From a bacterium (GTDB lineage Bacteria; Fidelibacterota; Marinisomatia; Marinisomatales; UBA1611): a DNA stretch of 33,921 nt. Location: NCBI GenBank assembly GCA_018645565.1, contig JABGWJ010000078.1, forward strand, positions 1 through 33,921, read 5' to 3'. Shown piece after piece: positions 8,601-15,523 of the stretch. How positions within the stretch are numbered: the stretch's first letter is position 1; each line of letters starts with the position of its first letter. A program made the position numbers and the translations under genes. The notes under the pieces were generated by a model. The model had not been told where the DNA came from, searched no databases, and worked only from the letters and a program-made list of their open reading frames with translations.

Positions 8601-10212
8601 TACAATACTTCAACTTTCTGACATTCCAAGAAATGGAATTTGGATAAAACACTTAACTACAAATAATCATAAAAGCTCTTTCCGCATTCTTGTGAAAACG
8701 ATTAGTTACGGAACATATAATATTGTTTTAAATCTTAATCAGGATGAAGAAAAAGATTTTTTTGAAGAAGAAATAAAATGGTTAATTCTGATGGGCTCAA
8801 CAAGTTCAGGTTTAAACCAATTAGTAGAAAAATTTGGTGGATACTGGCCTGAAGAATCAATTTACACTGAAGAATATATAACAAATGATACTGTAAATAT
8901 TCAGCTAAATAGATTTAAAGAAGAAATAAGTTCTAATTCCAAGAAAGATCGCTGGCAAATGCGTTGGCTTCATTATATCTGGAATGGAGCCCAAGCCTAT
9001 ATTGATTTTTGGCATCGAACGCAATATAAACTAGCAATATACCCTCCTATACCAGACAATTTAATAATACCTCCACATGATTATAACACGGGGAATAAGA
9101 TTATATCTATATCTGATAGAAAAGAAGTTGAGTCTATTGGCAAATTTTATTTGGACCTCTACATACATTATATTCTAGATACGGAAAAAAGATACCCAGG
9201 CTTAAAGCATATGGCAGACTGGGAACTTATATTTACTGCTACTTTAGAAGCAATGAAAGTAAAAAAAGGCATCCCAATACTTAAGAGGCTTAGAGATGAT
9301 TTATCAACAAAAGAAATAAAAAATGAACTTTCAAAGTTAGGACTCACAGTAAGTAGAATAAATAATTTTTTAACTGATTTTAATAATTTTGGAGTTCTGA
9401 CGAAACCAGTTGTTTTTGCTTCTCTAAGATATGAAAGATGGCTTGATTTAAACAGTAACGCAACAAATGAGGCAAAGGCATCAATTTTAAAAGAATTATA
9501 CCATGATTATAACTTAAATACGTTATTAGATGAATACCCCGAAACAAGAGTACGGTTTTTCATGATGACCTGTTTAAAAAATTCAGGAGACCGCTTAAAT
9601 ACCTATTTTCAATCTATTATTAAAGATATGAGGCGCGAGTCCTTAAGCCCATTGAATCTAAAAGATAAAATTGAAGATATTTTATTAAACACTAACTTGA
9701 AAGAAGATGAGAAATTTTTCTTAGCAAGAATGCTTTATCCTCATATAGATGCAGCTGATTATGTGGAACTGGCAAAAATAAGAAAAGGTGATAAAAAAAA
9801 TATCGACCTAGCATTTAAAACAGAGGATTCTGAAGGTAATATTTATACAATCCGACCCCCCTTTCAACCAAAAGAAATTGCCAAATTTCAAACGATTATA
9901 TCGAAAGAAAATCTTTCTGTGACATTTAATGTAAACCACGATTTTTTATTTTTAGTAAATAGTAGAAACAAAGTGATTGGCGGCCTTTATTATAAAGTTA
10001 AAAGCAATTTAAGAGTACATCTTGAATGGGTTGTTATAATGAATAAATATCAACAAAGAAATTTAAGTAAAAAACTAATGAATGATTTTTTTAATAGAAT
10101 GATTCAAAATGGCCATAATATAATAACAGTTGGTTTTTACCATGAAAGTTTTTTTTACAAACAAGGGTTTAAAATTGATCAGAGCTTTGGTGGTCTAGTA
10201 AAAAAATTATAA
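5641..10212 (+). CDS. Giant fusion: acyl-CoA synthetase-like AMP-binding domain, long unassigned region, C-terminal GNAT-like domain
   Basis: This is a 1523-aa protein with a GTG start; an in-frame stop at 5632-5634 lies just upstream and the next in-frame Met is near residue 49. Residues about 85-620 are an ANL-family adenylating domain of the long-chain acyl-CoA synthetase type: MYTSGSTSNPKG (254-265), YGMTEATGG (411-419), WFYSGDI (474-480) and IDRKKDIYKN (491-500). The A10 region reads ELTQKGTYKRKN (594-605), where aligning to ELTPTLKLKR puts Thr600 at the usual catalytic Lys. Residues about 640-1390 match nothing I know with confidence; they are mostly helical in the second half. Residues about 1400-1523 look like a GNAT acetyltransferase (FLVNSRNKVIGGLYY, QQRNLSKKLM, FYKQGF). 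No clear TM segments. It stands alone between a divergent promoter region and a terminator. A role in lipid or acyl metabolism is inference. Confidence 0.85.
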   Translation: MTEIKHKITNLLKSIEAGNVQYKNLEETLNYILNNNVSKNDAFSFLDLMHLSSISKTIASHDSNQWAMKIAQVIEKHNFHTGQLLLQREKRYKDKIAIHTIDGDKKIDITYTKLWNDVLKTSLAIKNACDNQKATIGILSHNQYKSAVVDLACLSSGFRIIPIPLNATREHLVFIIKEANITHLFLGGEKALQLWNSTKYDDDELVIIDVNDIGLLQNKSISWEMFHDKFFLNQKYDNLNELSDQDMNSTITIMYTSGSTSNPKGVKFSQLNIISKRFSRALALPEISNEDKFLCYLPLFHTFGRYFELMGSIFWGATYTFAESPSFNSLLKDFKIISPTIFISIPKRWVQIYELMNNSLDLDLSTKEEINTKLNDITGSSLKWGLSAAGYLDPDIFKFFHDNKINLMSGYGMTEATGGITMTPPNEYVEDTVGRALPGIRLRIEKDGELCMKGPYISNGFYKDDDSKSFKDGWFYSGDIFKEENGYYFIIDRKKDIYKNSRGQTIAPQKIENLFQDFDLVKSVFLVGDGKEYNTVLIYPNKENIDFNLQNMNESQVQNIFSAMLISINGFLSPFERIVNFAIINRDFSNHRNELTQKGTYKRKNILQNFDLEIDSMYKKDYVSLYNSDKEIKFPNWLIREIGTIKSNIKWNGNEIIIADKNIMLTFRWYENKIHIGELSYDIEKQTFDLALFINTPKLWLGNQEFVVFCANTTFRVKESINYNEITLIIDSESFYDSEQNITVKENDLQLSMLHKSILLYRNNNISFSSHLDEVIKIKNSEWSDVIVETFMQYLEHPKPIFRLKLLETICPLLSERFFVDQLRSIHRYHIVNKEKGFIFDVKKINSKQFHELINLLKIIHSKIDEIDTVDMNFIQKALSIVCEYGKIHPTEFILARSELIWWQLSESPSQVQSSAQKEYYNLINGFRLWIGPNSSITIDRETREEYTWSDVLTFDDNVSNIHKIVLLKAISTTALIKESIFLFSNDTILQLSDIPRNGIWIKHLTTNNHKSSFRILVKTISYGTYNIVLNLNQDEEKDFFEEEIKWLILMGSTSSGLNQLVEKFGGYWPEESIYTEEYITNDTVNIQLNRFKEEISSNSKKDRWQMRWLHYIWNGAQAYIDFWHRTQYKLAIYPPIPDNLIIPPHDYNTGNKIISISDRKEVESIGKFYLDLYIHYILDTEKRYPGLKHMADWELIFTATLEAMKVKKGIPILKRLRDDLSTKEIKNELSKLGLTVSRINNFLTDFNNFGVLTKPVVFASLRYERWLDLNSNATNEAKASILKELYHDYNLNTLLDEYPETRVRFFMMTCLKNSGDRLNTYFQSIIKDMRRESLSPLNLKDKIEDILLNTNLKEDEKFFLARMLYPHIDAADYVELAKIRKGDKKNIDLAFKTEDSEGNIYTIRPPFQPKEIAKFQTIISKENLSVTFNVNHDFLFLVNSRNKVIGGLYYKVKSNLRVHLEWVVIMNKYQQRNLSKKLMNDFFNRMIQNGHNIITVGFYHESFFYKQGFKIDQSFGGLVKKL

Positions 10213-10330
10213 AAAGTAAAATATGACTTCAACAATAAGTATTCAATAGTTTTAGCAATTTATAAAAAAAGATTGTTTACTGCTTTAGTGACTGCTGATA
10301 GAACTATTTGTTCTATAAAATAGATATAAA

Positions 10331-10361
10331 AAAAGCCTTATTTGTAATAAGGCTTTTTTGC
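10331..10361. terminator. Bidirectional Rho-independent terminator
   Basis: An almost perfect inverted repeat, AAAAAAGCCTTATT / AATAAGGCTTTTTT around a TGT loop, gives a U-run on either strand. It separates the convergent 1523-aa gene (plus) from the end of the cytochrome oxidase operon (minus). Confidence 0.9.
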
Positions 10362-10380
10362 ACATTTTTTACCAATCCAT

Positions 10381-11223
10381 TTACCAGTCTTCGTCATCGC
10401 CCCACTCGTCTTCGTCATCACCAAAATCTAAATACTCAGCCTCGCTAGCAAGCCAATCACTGTATTCTTCTTCAGTATCAACTGTTAAATATCCACGCAT
10501 CCTGTAGTGAGTAATACCACATAATTGAGCACAAGCTATTTCAAGTCCCTTTCCCTCCCTAGGAGTCCCTTTAACGCTTTCTAAGAATTCATCAGACGTA
10601 GTTTTTGCGGTAAAGTGAACAGGTATTGTCATCCCTGGAATAGCATCTTGAGATACTCTCAACTCAGGAAGTTTAAAGTTGTGTATCACATCCTTTGAAG
10701 ATAAATCTACTCTAATTTTTTTATTCACTGGAATATGCATTTGATTTTGGAGAATAATATCATCTTTAGCAAAGGCATCAGACCTATCAATACCAATAAA
10801 ATTTTGTTCAGACTCATCTACTAGATTAATATCCGTTCTTCCAAAAACACCATCAGCTCCTGGATAATGAAAATTCCATGCAAATTGTTGAGCAATAACT
10901 CTAATATTTACAGCATCTCTACTGTCAGGGACATCATTAACTCTATAGGCCCATATTGGATAAGAAAATCCAAATAAGGCTATAATCTCCACTATAGCTA
11001 CGGCACCTTCTAAAACAGAAGAAAGATGTGATTTAACTCCGTAATAATCTGCTTTTTTATTTTTTGATTCACGAAATTTATAAAGACTGACAATAAAAAA
11101 TGCCCCCCAGCCTAGAAATAAATATAACATAAGCCAGTGCATTAATACATTCGCATTGTCAATGTATTCGCCTTGAATTGATAGGTTTTGAGGTAAACCT
11201 AAACTTTGTAAAAACTCCAGCAA
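10381..11223 (-). CDS. coxB: Cytochrome c oxidase subunit II (CuA) with acidic Trp-ending tail
   Basis: This 280-aa protein accepts electrons from cytochrome c at a CuA centre facing the periplasm. Two TM helices (about 28-48 and 70-93) precede the cupredoxin domain. The CuA ligands are visible: His181 in DVIHNFKLPELR, and Cys231, Cys235, His239 and Met242 in CAQLCGITHYRM. The usual CxELCG glutamate is Gln233. It carries no fused cytochrome c domain. The C-terminus adds DDEDEWGDDEDW, a tail nearly identical to that of the multiheme cytochrome c at 17136-20114. The start appears to be TTG, three bases after the stop of the 74-aa gene; the next Met (28) would remove the start of TM1. It is last in the oxidase operon, an unusual place for coxB. 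Confidence 0.95.
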   Translation of the reverse strand: MLEFLQSLGLPQNLSIQGEYIDNANVLMHWLMLYLFLGWGAFFIVSLYKFRESKNKKADYYGVKSHLSSVLEGAVAIVEIIALFGFSYPIWAYRVNDVPDSRDAVNIRVIAQQFAWNFHYPGADGVFGRTDINLVDESEQNFIGIDRSDAFAKDDIILQNQMHIPVNKKIRVDLSSKDVIHNFKLPELRVSQDAIPGMTIPVHFTAKTTSDEFLESVKGTPREGKGLEIACAQLCGITHYRMRGYLTVDTEEEYSDWLASEAEYLDFGDDEDEWGDDEDW

Positions 11224-11226
11224 AAC

Positions 11227-11451
11227 TTAAAATTCCTTTGATTTATTATAATTCTTTGCCTTTTTGGCAATACTAAAAATAGAAAAACTTATACCCGACA
11301 TCACTCCTCCGGTTGTAATGAGTAGCGAAATAATTGCCCAGTTCATACCATCCACCGCTGCAGAATTAGGATCACCGTAACATGTCCCGCATGCATGCAA
11401 TAAACTCGAAAAAAAAGCGATAATAATTATTATTATTTTAAAGTAATGCAT
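11227..11451 (-). CDS. Small exported or membrane protein with CGTCYG motif, oxidase operon
   Basis: This 74-aa protein has an N-terminal hydrophobic signal (about 4-20) ending LLHAC, then CGTCYGDPNS (21-30), a second TM segment (about 37-60) and a basic tail. The CXXC pair (Cys21, Cys24) would sit just outside the membrane. LHAC could also be read as a weak lipobox. It lies between oxidase genes, 3 bp from both neighbours, so it is surely cotranscribed with them. A role in copper or thiol handling during CuA assembly is possible, but this is inference from the CXXC motif and position. I believe similar CGTC/CATC-type small proteins accompany oxidase operons in other phyla but cannot name the family. 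Confidence 0.75.
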   Translation of the reverse strand: MHYFKIIIIIIAFFSSLLHACGTCYGDPNSAAVDGMNWAIISLLITTGGVMSGISFSIFSIAKKAKNYNKSKEF

Positions 11452-11454
11452 TAT

Positions 11455-11652
11455 TTATAATTTTTTAAATTTATTGTAAACGTTATATCCATAATAGCCT
11501 AATGCTAACATTGATAATAAAGAGGCAATTCCAAGGAATGTTGAAAGGTTGCCGGGATTTGTTGGTGTTGTTATTTCAAAATAACTATACCATCCAGTTA
11601 AAAGTATAGATAAACCAATAAAAAAAAGATGAAATGTCTTAATCCCAATCAT
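11455..11652 (-). CDS. Small two-TM membrane protein in oxidase operon
   Basis: This 65-aa protein has two predicted TM helices (about 7-25 and 36-57) joined by a short polar loop (TTPTNPGN) and ending in a lysine-rich tail (YNKFKKL). Its ATG directly follows the stop of the subunit IV gene and its stop is 3 bp before the 74-aa gene, so it is embedded in the oxidase transcript. It is probably a small accessory oxidase subunit or assembly factor, by analogy of size and place. I do not recognise a family. Confidence 0.7.
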   Translation of the reverse strand: MIGIKTFHLFFIGLSILLTGWYSYFEITTPTNPGNLSTFLGIASLLSMLALGYYGYNVYNKFKKL

Positions 11653-11982
11653 TCAAAGAACCTTCCACCATTGAGCCGGATCTCCAGCATGATCAATATT
11701 AGAGATTAGAGGTAAAAATATCATAATAAAAAAGAAAAATACAGTCATTAAAAGAATCCAAATAATCATCTTTCTTTCAGTTATAAGGTGCATAAAGTAA
11801 CCTAATACTAATGATGCTTTTACAGAAGCTATTATAAGAGCAAGAAATATGCCTTCAGAAGTACTCAGATTTAAGTATGATGCTAAGACAGTGACTACTG
11901 TCAAAACACCAAGTGCTCCAAAGACCATTAGATAAACTCTAATATGATCTTGCATTGATGCTGTATCGTGATTATCACTCAT
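11653..11982 (-). CDS. Cytochrome c oxidase subunit IV (prokaryotic type)
   Basis: This 109-aa three-TM protein matches the small prokaryotic cytochrome oxidase subunit IV family (CtaF/CoxD-like). Pattern features are the N-terminal DHIRVYLMVFGALGVLT helix, the central helix with VKASLVLGYFMHL (about 54-66), and a third hydrophobic helix ending in FLPLIS. Length is typical. It is a structural or stability subunit of the aa3 oxidase in the inner membrane. An AAGGA ribosome site lies seven bases before the ATG, in the gap after coxIII. The gene order III-IV is the usual one. Confidence 0.88.
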   Translation of the reverse strand: MSDNHDTASMQDHIRVYLMVFGALGVLTVVTVLASYLNLSTSEGIFLALIIASVKASLVLGYFMHLITERKMIIWILLMTVFFFFIMIFLPLISNIDHAGDPAQWWKVL

Positions 11983-11992
11983 AATTCAATCC

Positions 11993-12592
11993 TTATAGTA
12001 AATATAATACTGGGAATAAGAAAATCCAGACCAGATCAACAAAATGCCAGTACAGGCCAAATACTTCTATTCTGTTGGTGAATTGTTCTGGTTGTTTATC
12101 CCACATTTTATGACTGATTGGAAGGTAGAAATAAAGCATGACTACTACGCCACCAATGATGTGTAACACATGCAAACCAGTAAGAGTAAAATATATTGCC
12201 ATAAAGGTATTGCTCGACGGGTAGATATCATGAGCAAATTTTCCTGAATATTCAAAATATTTGATGGTTAAAAAGACAAAAGAGCAAAAAATTGTAATAC
12301 CTAAGTACATTTTATACTTTGAAAAATCTTTCATTTTTAATGAAGCCCAAGCCATTACCATTGAGACACTTGAAGATATCAAAACCACTGTATTAACAGT
12401 AGCCATCGGTACACTAAGCTCACTTGCCCATCTTTCAAAATCACCTGGAAGCGCGGCCATTCGTAAAAATATATAAGCAGAGAATAAACCCCCAAATAAC
12501 ATTACCTCTGAAGCTAAAAAAATCCAGATGCCTAATTTTGAGTTAATAAGACCAGTGTCTTCTCGTTCTTCTACTACGTAAGGTATATCCAT
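11993..12592 (-). CDS. coxC: Cytochrome c oxidase subunit III
   Basis: This 199-aa protein with five predicted TM segments is heme-copper oxidase subunit III. Recognisable parts are GIWIFLASEVMLFGGLFSAYIFLR (about 26-49, with the conserved Glu of the first helix), the FTLTGLHVLHIIGG segment (about 135-148), and the C-terminal YWHFVDLVWIFLFPVLYLL, all hallmarks of the family. Five rather than seven helices is normal for bacterial short forms. It stabilises subunit I and its proton uptake path. It follows coxI by 6 bp. Confidence 0.95.
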   Translation of the reverse strand: MDIPYVVEEREDTGLINSKLGIWIFLASEVMLFGGLFSAYIFLRMAALPGDFERWASELSVPMATVNTVVLISSSVSMVMAWASLKMKDFSKYKMYLGITIFCSFVFLTIKYFEYSGKFAHDIYPSSNTFMAIYFTLTGLHVLHIIGGVVVMLYFYLPISHKMWDKQPEQFTNRIEVFGLYWHFVDLVWIFLFPVLYLL

Positions 12593-12598
12593 TTTAAT

Positions 12599-14320
12599 CT
12601 AACTTTCTGTTTGAGGAATGAAATCTTCTTTAGCTCCGGGCACACTGTATTCGTAAGCAGTTCGATGAACTGTGATTTCAGAATCAAAGTTAACATGCGC
12701 TAACGGTGGCGATGGAGCAGCCCATTCAATTGTAGTTGACTTCCAGGGGTTTCTATCGGATTTCTCTCCGGTAAATAATGACATAAAAATATTAACAATA
12801 AATGGGATTTGGGATAGTCCGAGGCAAAAAGCAGAGATAGACATAAACTCATTCCATTGCAATACTCCACTTGCATGAGCATAAGACACCCCACCATCAG
12901 CTAGTCTTCGTGAGACACCGGCAAGCCCTTGTATAAACATCGGCATAAAAATTCCATTCATAAATATTAACGATGGCCAAAAGTGTAATTTTCCTAAAGT
13001 TTCACTCATTCGCTTTCCAGTAATCTTTGGAAACCAATAATATATCCCAGCAAATAAAGCAAAAATAGTTCCAGGAGCAACAACATAGTGAAAGTGACCG
13101 ATAACGTAATATGTGTCATGAAGATAAATATCACTAGCAGCTAGTCCTAGTGGTAATCCAGTAAGACCACCTATACCAAACATAGGCAAAAATGCTAAAG
13201 CAAATAGCATGGGAGTATTAAATCTAATTGACCCTCCCCATAGTGATAAAAAATAAGAAGTAAGAATGACTACAGAAGGTATTGAAATTATCATAGTAGT
13301 GGTTTGAAAAAAGGCACTCATTGCCTGCCCCATTCCCGTCAAGAACATGTGATGCGCCCAAACGATAAAAGAACAAAAACCGAGAAAAACCATTGAGTAT
13401 ACAATCGACTTAAATCCCCAAATTGGCTTTCTCGTATTATTGGCAAGTATTTCACCAACAATACCCAGTGCAGGCAATATTAAAACATAAACCTCGGGAT
13501 GTGCTAAGAACCAAAATAAATGTTGCCAGAGCAATGGCGATCCACCACCCGCAACATCAACTATTTCACCAGACATAACTAAACCACTTGGAAGAAAGAA
13601 ACTTGTACCTGCTACTCGATCCATCAATTGCAATACTGCCGCAGCCTCTAAAGGCGGAAAAGCGAGGACTAACAGAAAAGAGGTTACAAACTGCGCCCAT
13701 GTAAAAAGAGGAAGACGCATCCAAGTTAAACCTGGTACTCTCAACTGAACAATTGTAACGATAATATTCATTGAACCTAATAGAGAGGAGGTTATTAGAA
13801 AAATCATTGATATGAGCCATATTGTTTGACCATTTTCAAAGACAGAAAGAGGTGGATAAGAAGTCCAACCAGACCTCGCGGCTCCTTCAGGCATAAAAAA
13901 GCTAGAAATCATGATTACGCCACCGACAAAATATGTCCAATAACTGGCAGCATTTAATTTTGGAAATGCCATATCAATAGCACCGATTTGAAGAGGGACT
14001 AAATAATTCCCAAATGCTCCAACTGCTAGTGGAACAATTCCAAGAAAAATCATAATAGTACCGTGCATAGCACCAAGGGAATTGTACTGCTCAGATGCTA
14101 AAACACCACCCTCACCAAAAATAAAACCAACAATAGGGATTTCTGTTCCGGGATATGCTAGCTGCCACCGCATTATTGCCATCAGTGAAAAACCAAATAA
14201 TAAAAATAATAAAGAAGTTATACCATACTGAATACCTATTACTTTATGGTCAACAGAAAATATATATTTCTGAATGAAAGTTTCTTCATGATGATCGTGA
14301 TTATTAGAATTTGAATACAA
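12599..14320 (-). CDS. coxA: Cytochrome c oxidase subunit I (aa3-type, A family)
   Basis: This 573-aa catalytic subunit has about 12 TM helices. Metal ligands are all visible: His86 (heme a, GAMHGTIMIF), His274 with cross-linking Tyr278 (CuB, AHPEVYVL), His323 and His324 (CuB, WAHHMFLTG), His409 (heme a3) and His411 (heme a) in IGHFHYVV. Glu276 in HPEVY marks the A1 type of proton channel. It reduces O2 to water with proton pumping. The usual GHPEVY glycine is Ala273. The start is TTG with a GGAG ribosome site seven bases upstream; no ATG lies before the first helix. It is preceded by the ferredoxin gene (23 bp) and followed by coxIII. Confidence 0.97.
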   Translation of the reverse strand: MYSNSNNHDHHEETFIQKYIFSVDHKVIGIQYGITSLLFLLFGFSLMAIMRWQLAYPGTEIPIVGFIFGEGGVLASEQYNSLGAMHGTIMIFLGIVPLAVGAFGNYLVPLQIGAIDMAFPKLNAASYWTYFVGGVIMISSFFMPEGAARSGWTSYPPLSVFENGQTIWLISMIFLITSSLLGSMNIIVTIVQLRVPGLTWMRLPLFTWAQFVTSFLLVLAFPPLEAAAVLQLMDRVAGTSFFLPSGLVMSGEIVDVAGGGSPLLWQHLFWFLAHPEVYVLILPALGIVGEILANNTRKPIWGFKSIVYSMVFLGFCSFIVWAHHMFLTGMGQAMSAFFQTTTMIISIPSVVILTSYFLSLWGGSIRFNTPMLFALAFLPMFGIGGLTGLPLGLAASDIYLHDTYYVIGHFHYVVAPGTIFALFAGIYYWFPKITGKRMSETLGKLHFWPSLIFMNGIFMPMFIQGLAGVSRRLADGGVSYAHASGVLQWNEFMSISAFCLGLSQIPFIVNIFMSLFTGEKSDRNPWKSTTIEWAAPSPPLAHVNFDSEITVHRTAYEYSVPGAKEDFIPQTES

Positions 14321-14343
14321 TTTATTGCTCCGGTAACTTTTGC

Positions 14344-14667
14344 TTAATTTATTTTCATTCCGTACAAATCTTCAAAAGTATCTGTATCTATCATCCTTAT
14401 TGCATCCCAAGTCATTTTCGTACAAACCCTAGCACAAACTACACAACCAATACACTCGTCAAATCGTATTTGAACGGGTGGAATTGGGATACCATACTTT
14501 TCTTTTGGAACTGATTCAATACAATCAACCGGGCAGAACGGAACACACGCTTGGCAGCCCGTGCAGTTGTCCTCATCAACGACAGCTACAGATTTAGGCC
14601 TCTTCTTTTTAATGTTTGGAGAATCAGGTAACTCAGGAATACCTTTTAAATGATTATATTTAGCCAT
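14344..14667 (-). CDS. Two-cluster 4Fe-4S ferredoxin inside the oxidase operon
   Basis: From the preferred ATG (start MAKYNHLKG) this is a 107-aa soluble ferredoxin-type protein. It has two clusters: CTGCQACVPFCPVDCIE, a canonical CXXCXXCXXXCP, and CIGCVVCARVCTKM, where the usual proline after the last Cys is Thr. A lysine-rich linker (IKKKRPKS) precedes the clusters. An upstream ATG at 14703 would add 12 residues, but the shorter start gives a more typical N-terminus. No signal peptide, so cytoplasmic. Its position 23 bp before coxI is unexpected, since the oxidase itself needs no iron-sulfur donor. It may serve an assembly or redox step, or simply be a hitchhiker. Confidence 0.88.
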   Translation of the reverse strand: MAKYNHLKGIPELPDSPNIKKKRPKSVAVVDEDNCTGCQACVPFCPVDCIESVPKEKYGIPIPPVQIRFDECIGCVVCARVCTKMTWDAIRMIDTDTFEDLYGMKIN

Positions 14668-14735
14668 ATATATTACAGTTGTTATTAAGTTTAAATTTAT
14701 CACGCTAAGGCAAAAAAATCACACAAAATAATTAC

Positions 14736-14885
14736 TTATTTAAGTAAATATTTTTCAATAGCCATTCCCGAACCAAATATAATAATCGACGCCAATAATA
14801 ATTTAGGATCCATCAACTTCGGGTATTTAACTATCACTCCAATAGGTATTGAAAAAATACCAAGAAGCTGAAGTGTTTTTGCCAT
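14736..14885 (-). CDS. Small membrane protein (49 aa), oxidase operon
   Basis: This short frame sits between the 165-aa membrane protein and the ferredoxin. The translation starts MAKTLQLLGIFSIPIGVIVK and ends with GSGMAIEKYLLK. It has two hydrophobic stretches (about 5-19 and 28-44) and a lysine at the end of each. An alternative ATG at 14892-14894 adds MYY and lies 5 bp after the upstream stop. The frame is fully open between neighbours on the same strand with consistent spacing, and its composition is that of a real membrane miniprotein. Its likely role is a small oxidase-associated subunit; family not recognised. Confidence 0.6.
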   Translation of the reverse strand: MAKTLQLLGIFSIPIGVIVKYPKLMDPKLLLASIIIFGSGMAIEKYLLK

Positions 14886-14899
14886 GTAATACATTTTTT

Positions 14900-15397
14900 T
14901 TAAGAATTGTTTGGTAAGTCCTTGATTACACCAACTTGCATTTTAAAAGAATCATTTTTTACTTTAAGAGTCCAGATATGATGTATGTAGCAAAGAATAA
15001 AAAAGGGGAAAGAAATCCAAGAATATGTAAAATTAGAATTATTTACATTCGAGGATACATAGCCAAAATAGAAAATGTACAATGCTCCAATTAATGTAAT
15101 TGTTAACATTGTTTGAGGAAAAATAATATTTTTGATATTTTTAATTCGGATCCAGAGCTCTTCAGACATTGAGCTATTACTTTCTATTAAAATATTTTTT
15201 ATACTTTTTGCTGTCGCGATGAAAAAATACATGACAATAGTCTCAGTGAACACAAATAATAAAATTGCAAGAAGTCCAAATTGAGCGTGGGTGGCTCCAA
15301 AAAATGAGATGTCATAGATACCCATTAAACCACAAAATGTAATAGCAAATAAATTAACTACCATTAACAAATAACATATAACCATAAAAGAGTACAT
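14900..15397 (-). CDS. Four-TM membrane protein at head of oxidase operon
   Basis: This 165-aa integral membrane protein has four predicted helices (about 2-24, 38-62, 94-115, 126-144). The first loop holds FFGATHAQFGLL and helix 2 ends in TETIVMYFFIATAKSIK. His37 and the MYFFIATAKSIK run resemble a group of small uncharacterised membrane proteins I associate with delta-proteobacterial and FCB respiratory loci, but I cannot name the family. It is the first gene of the minus-strand oxidase run, with the divergent cupredoxin-like gene on the other side of a 126-bp gap. A role in oxidase assembly or function is inferred only from position. Confidence 0.75.
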   Translation of the reverse strand: MYSFMVICYLLMVVNLFAITFCGLMGIYDISFFGATHAQFGLLAILLFVFTETIVMYFFIATAKSIKNILIESNSSMSEELWIRIKNIKNIIFPQTMLTITLIGALYIFYFGYVSSNVNNSNFTYSWISFPFFILCYIHHIWTLKVKNDSFKMQVGVIKDLPNNS

Positions 15398-15457
15398 AAT
15401 CTAAAACCTCAAAAATCAATAAATATTGATATGTCCTGTGCAAAAGCGTTAATAGTA

Positions 15458-15485
15458 TTGAAGTCATTATCTAGTTTGTTATAGA
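15458..15485 (+). promoter_or_regulatory. Candidate sigma70-type promoter for the cupredoxin-like gene
   Basis: TTGAAG (15458-15463) and TATAGA (15480-15485) are separated by 16 bases in the 126-bp divergent gap. They lie about 40 bases before the ATG at 15524. An AAAGGA ribosome site (15508-15513) lies between. The spacing is near ideal, but the host's promoter consensus is unknown. Confidence 0.45.
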
Positions 15486-15523
15486 TTAAAATCATAATTA
15501 ACGCAATAAAAGGAATTCTTATT

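Noticed and set aside
14668-14703. Upstream ATG for the ferredoxin (12 extra residues).
   Set aside because: The extension MINLNLITTVIY is not signal-like or conserved-looking, and MAKYNHLKG is a normal cytosolic N-terminus.
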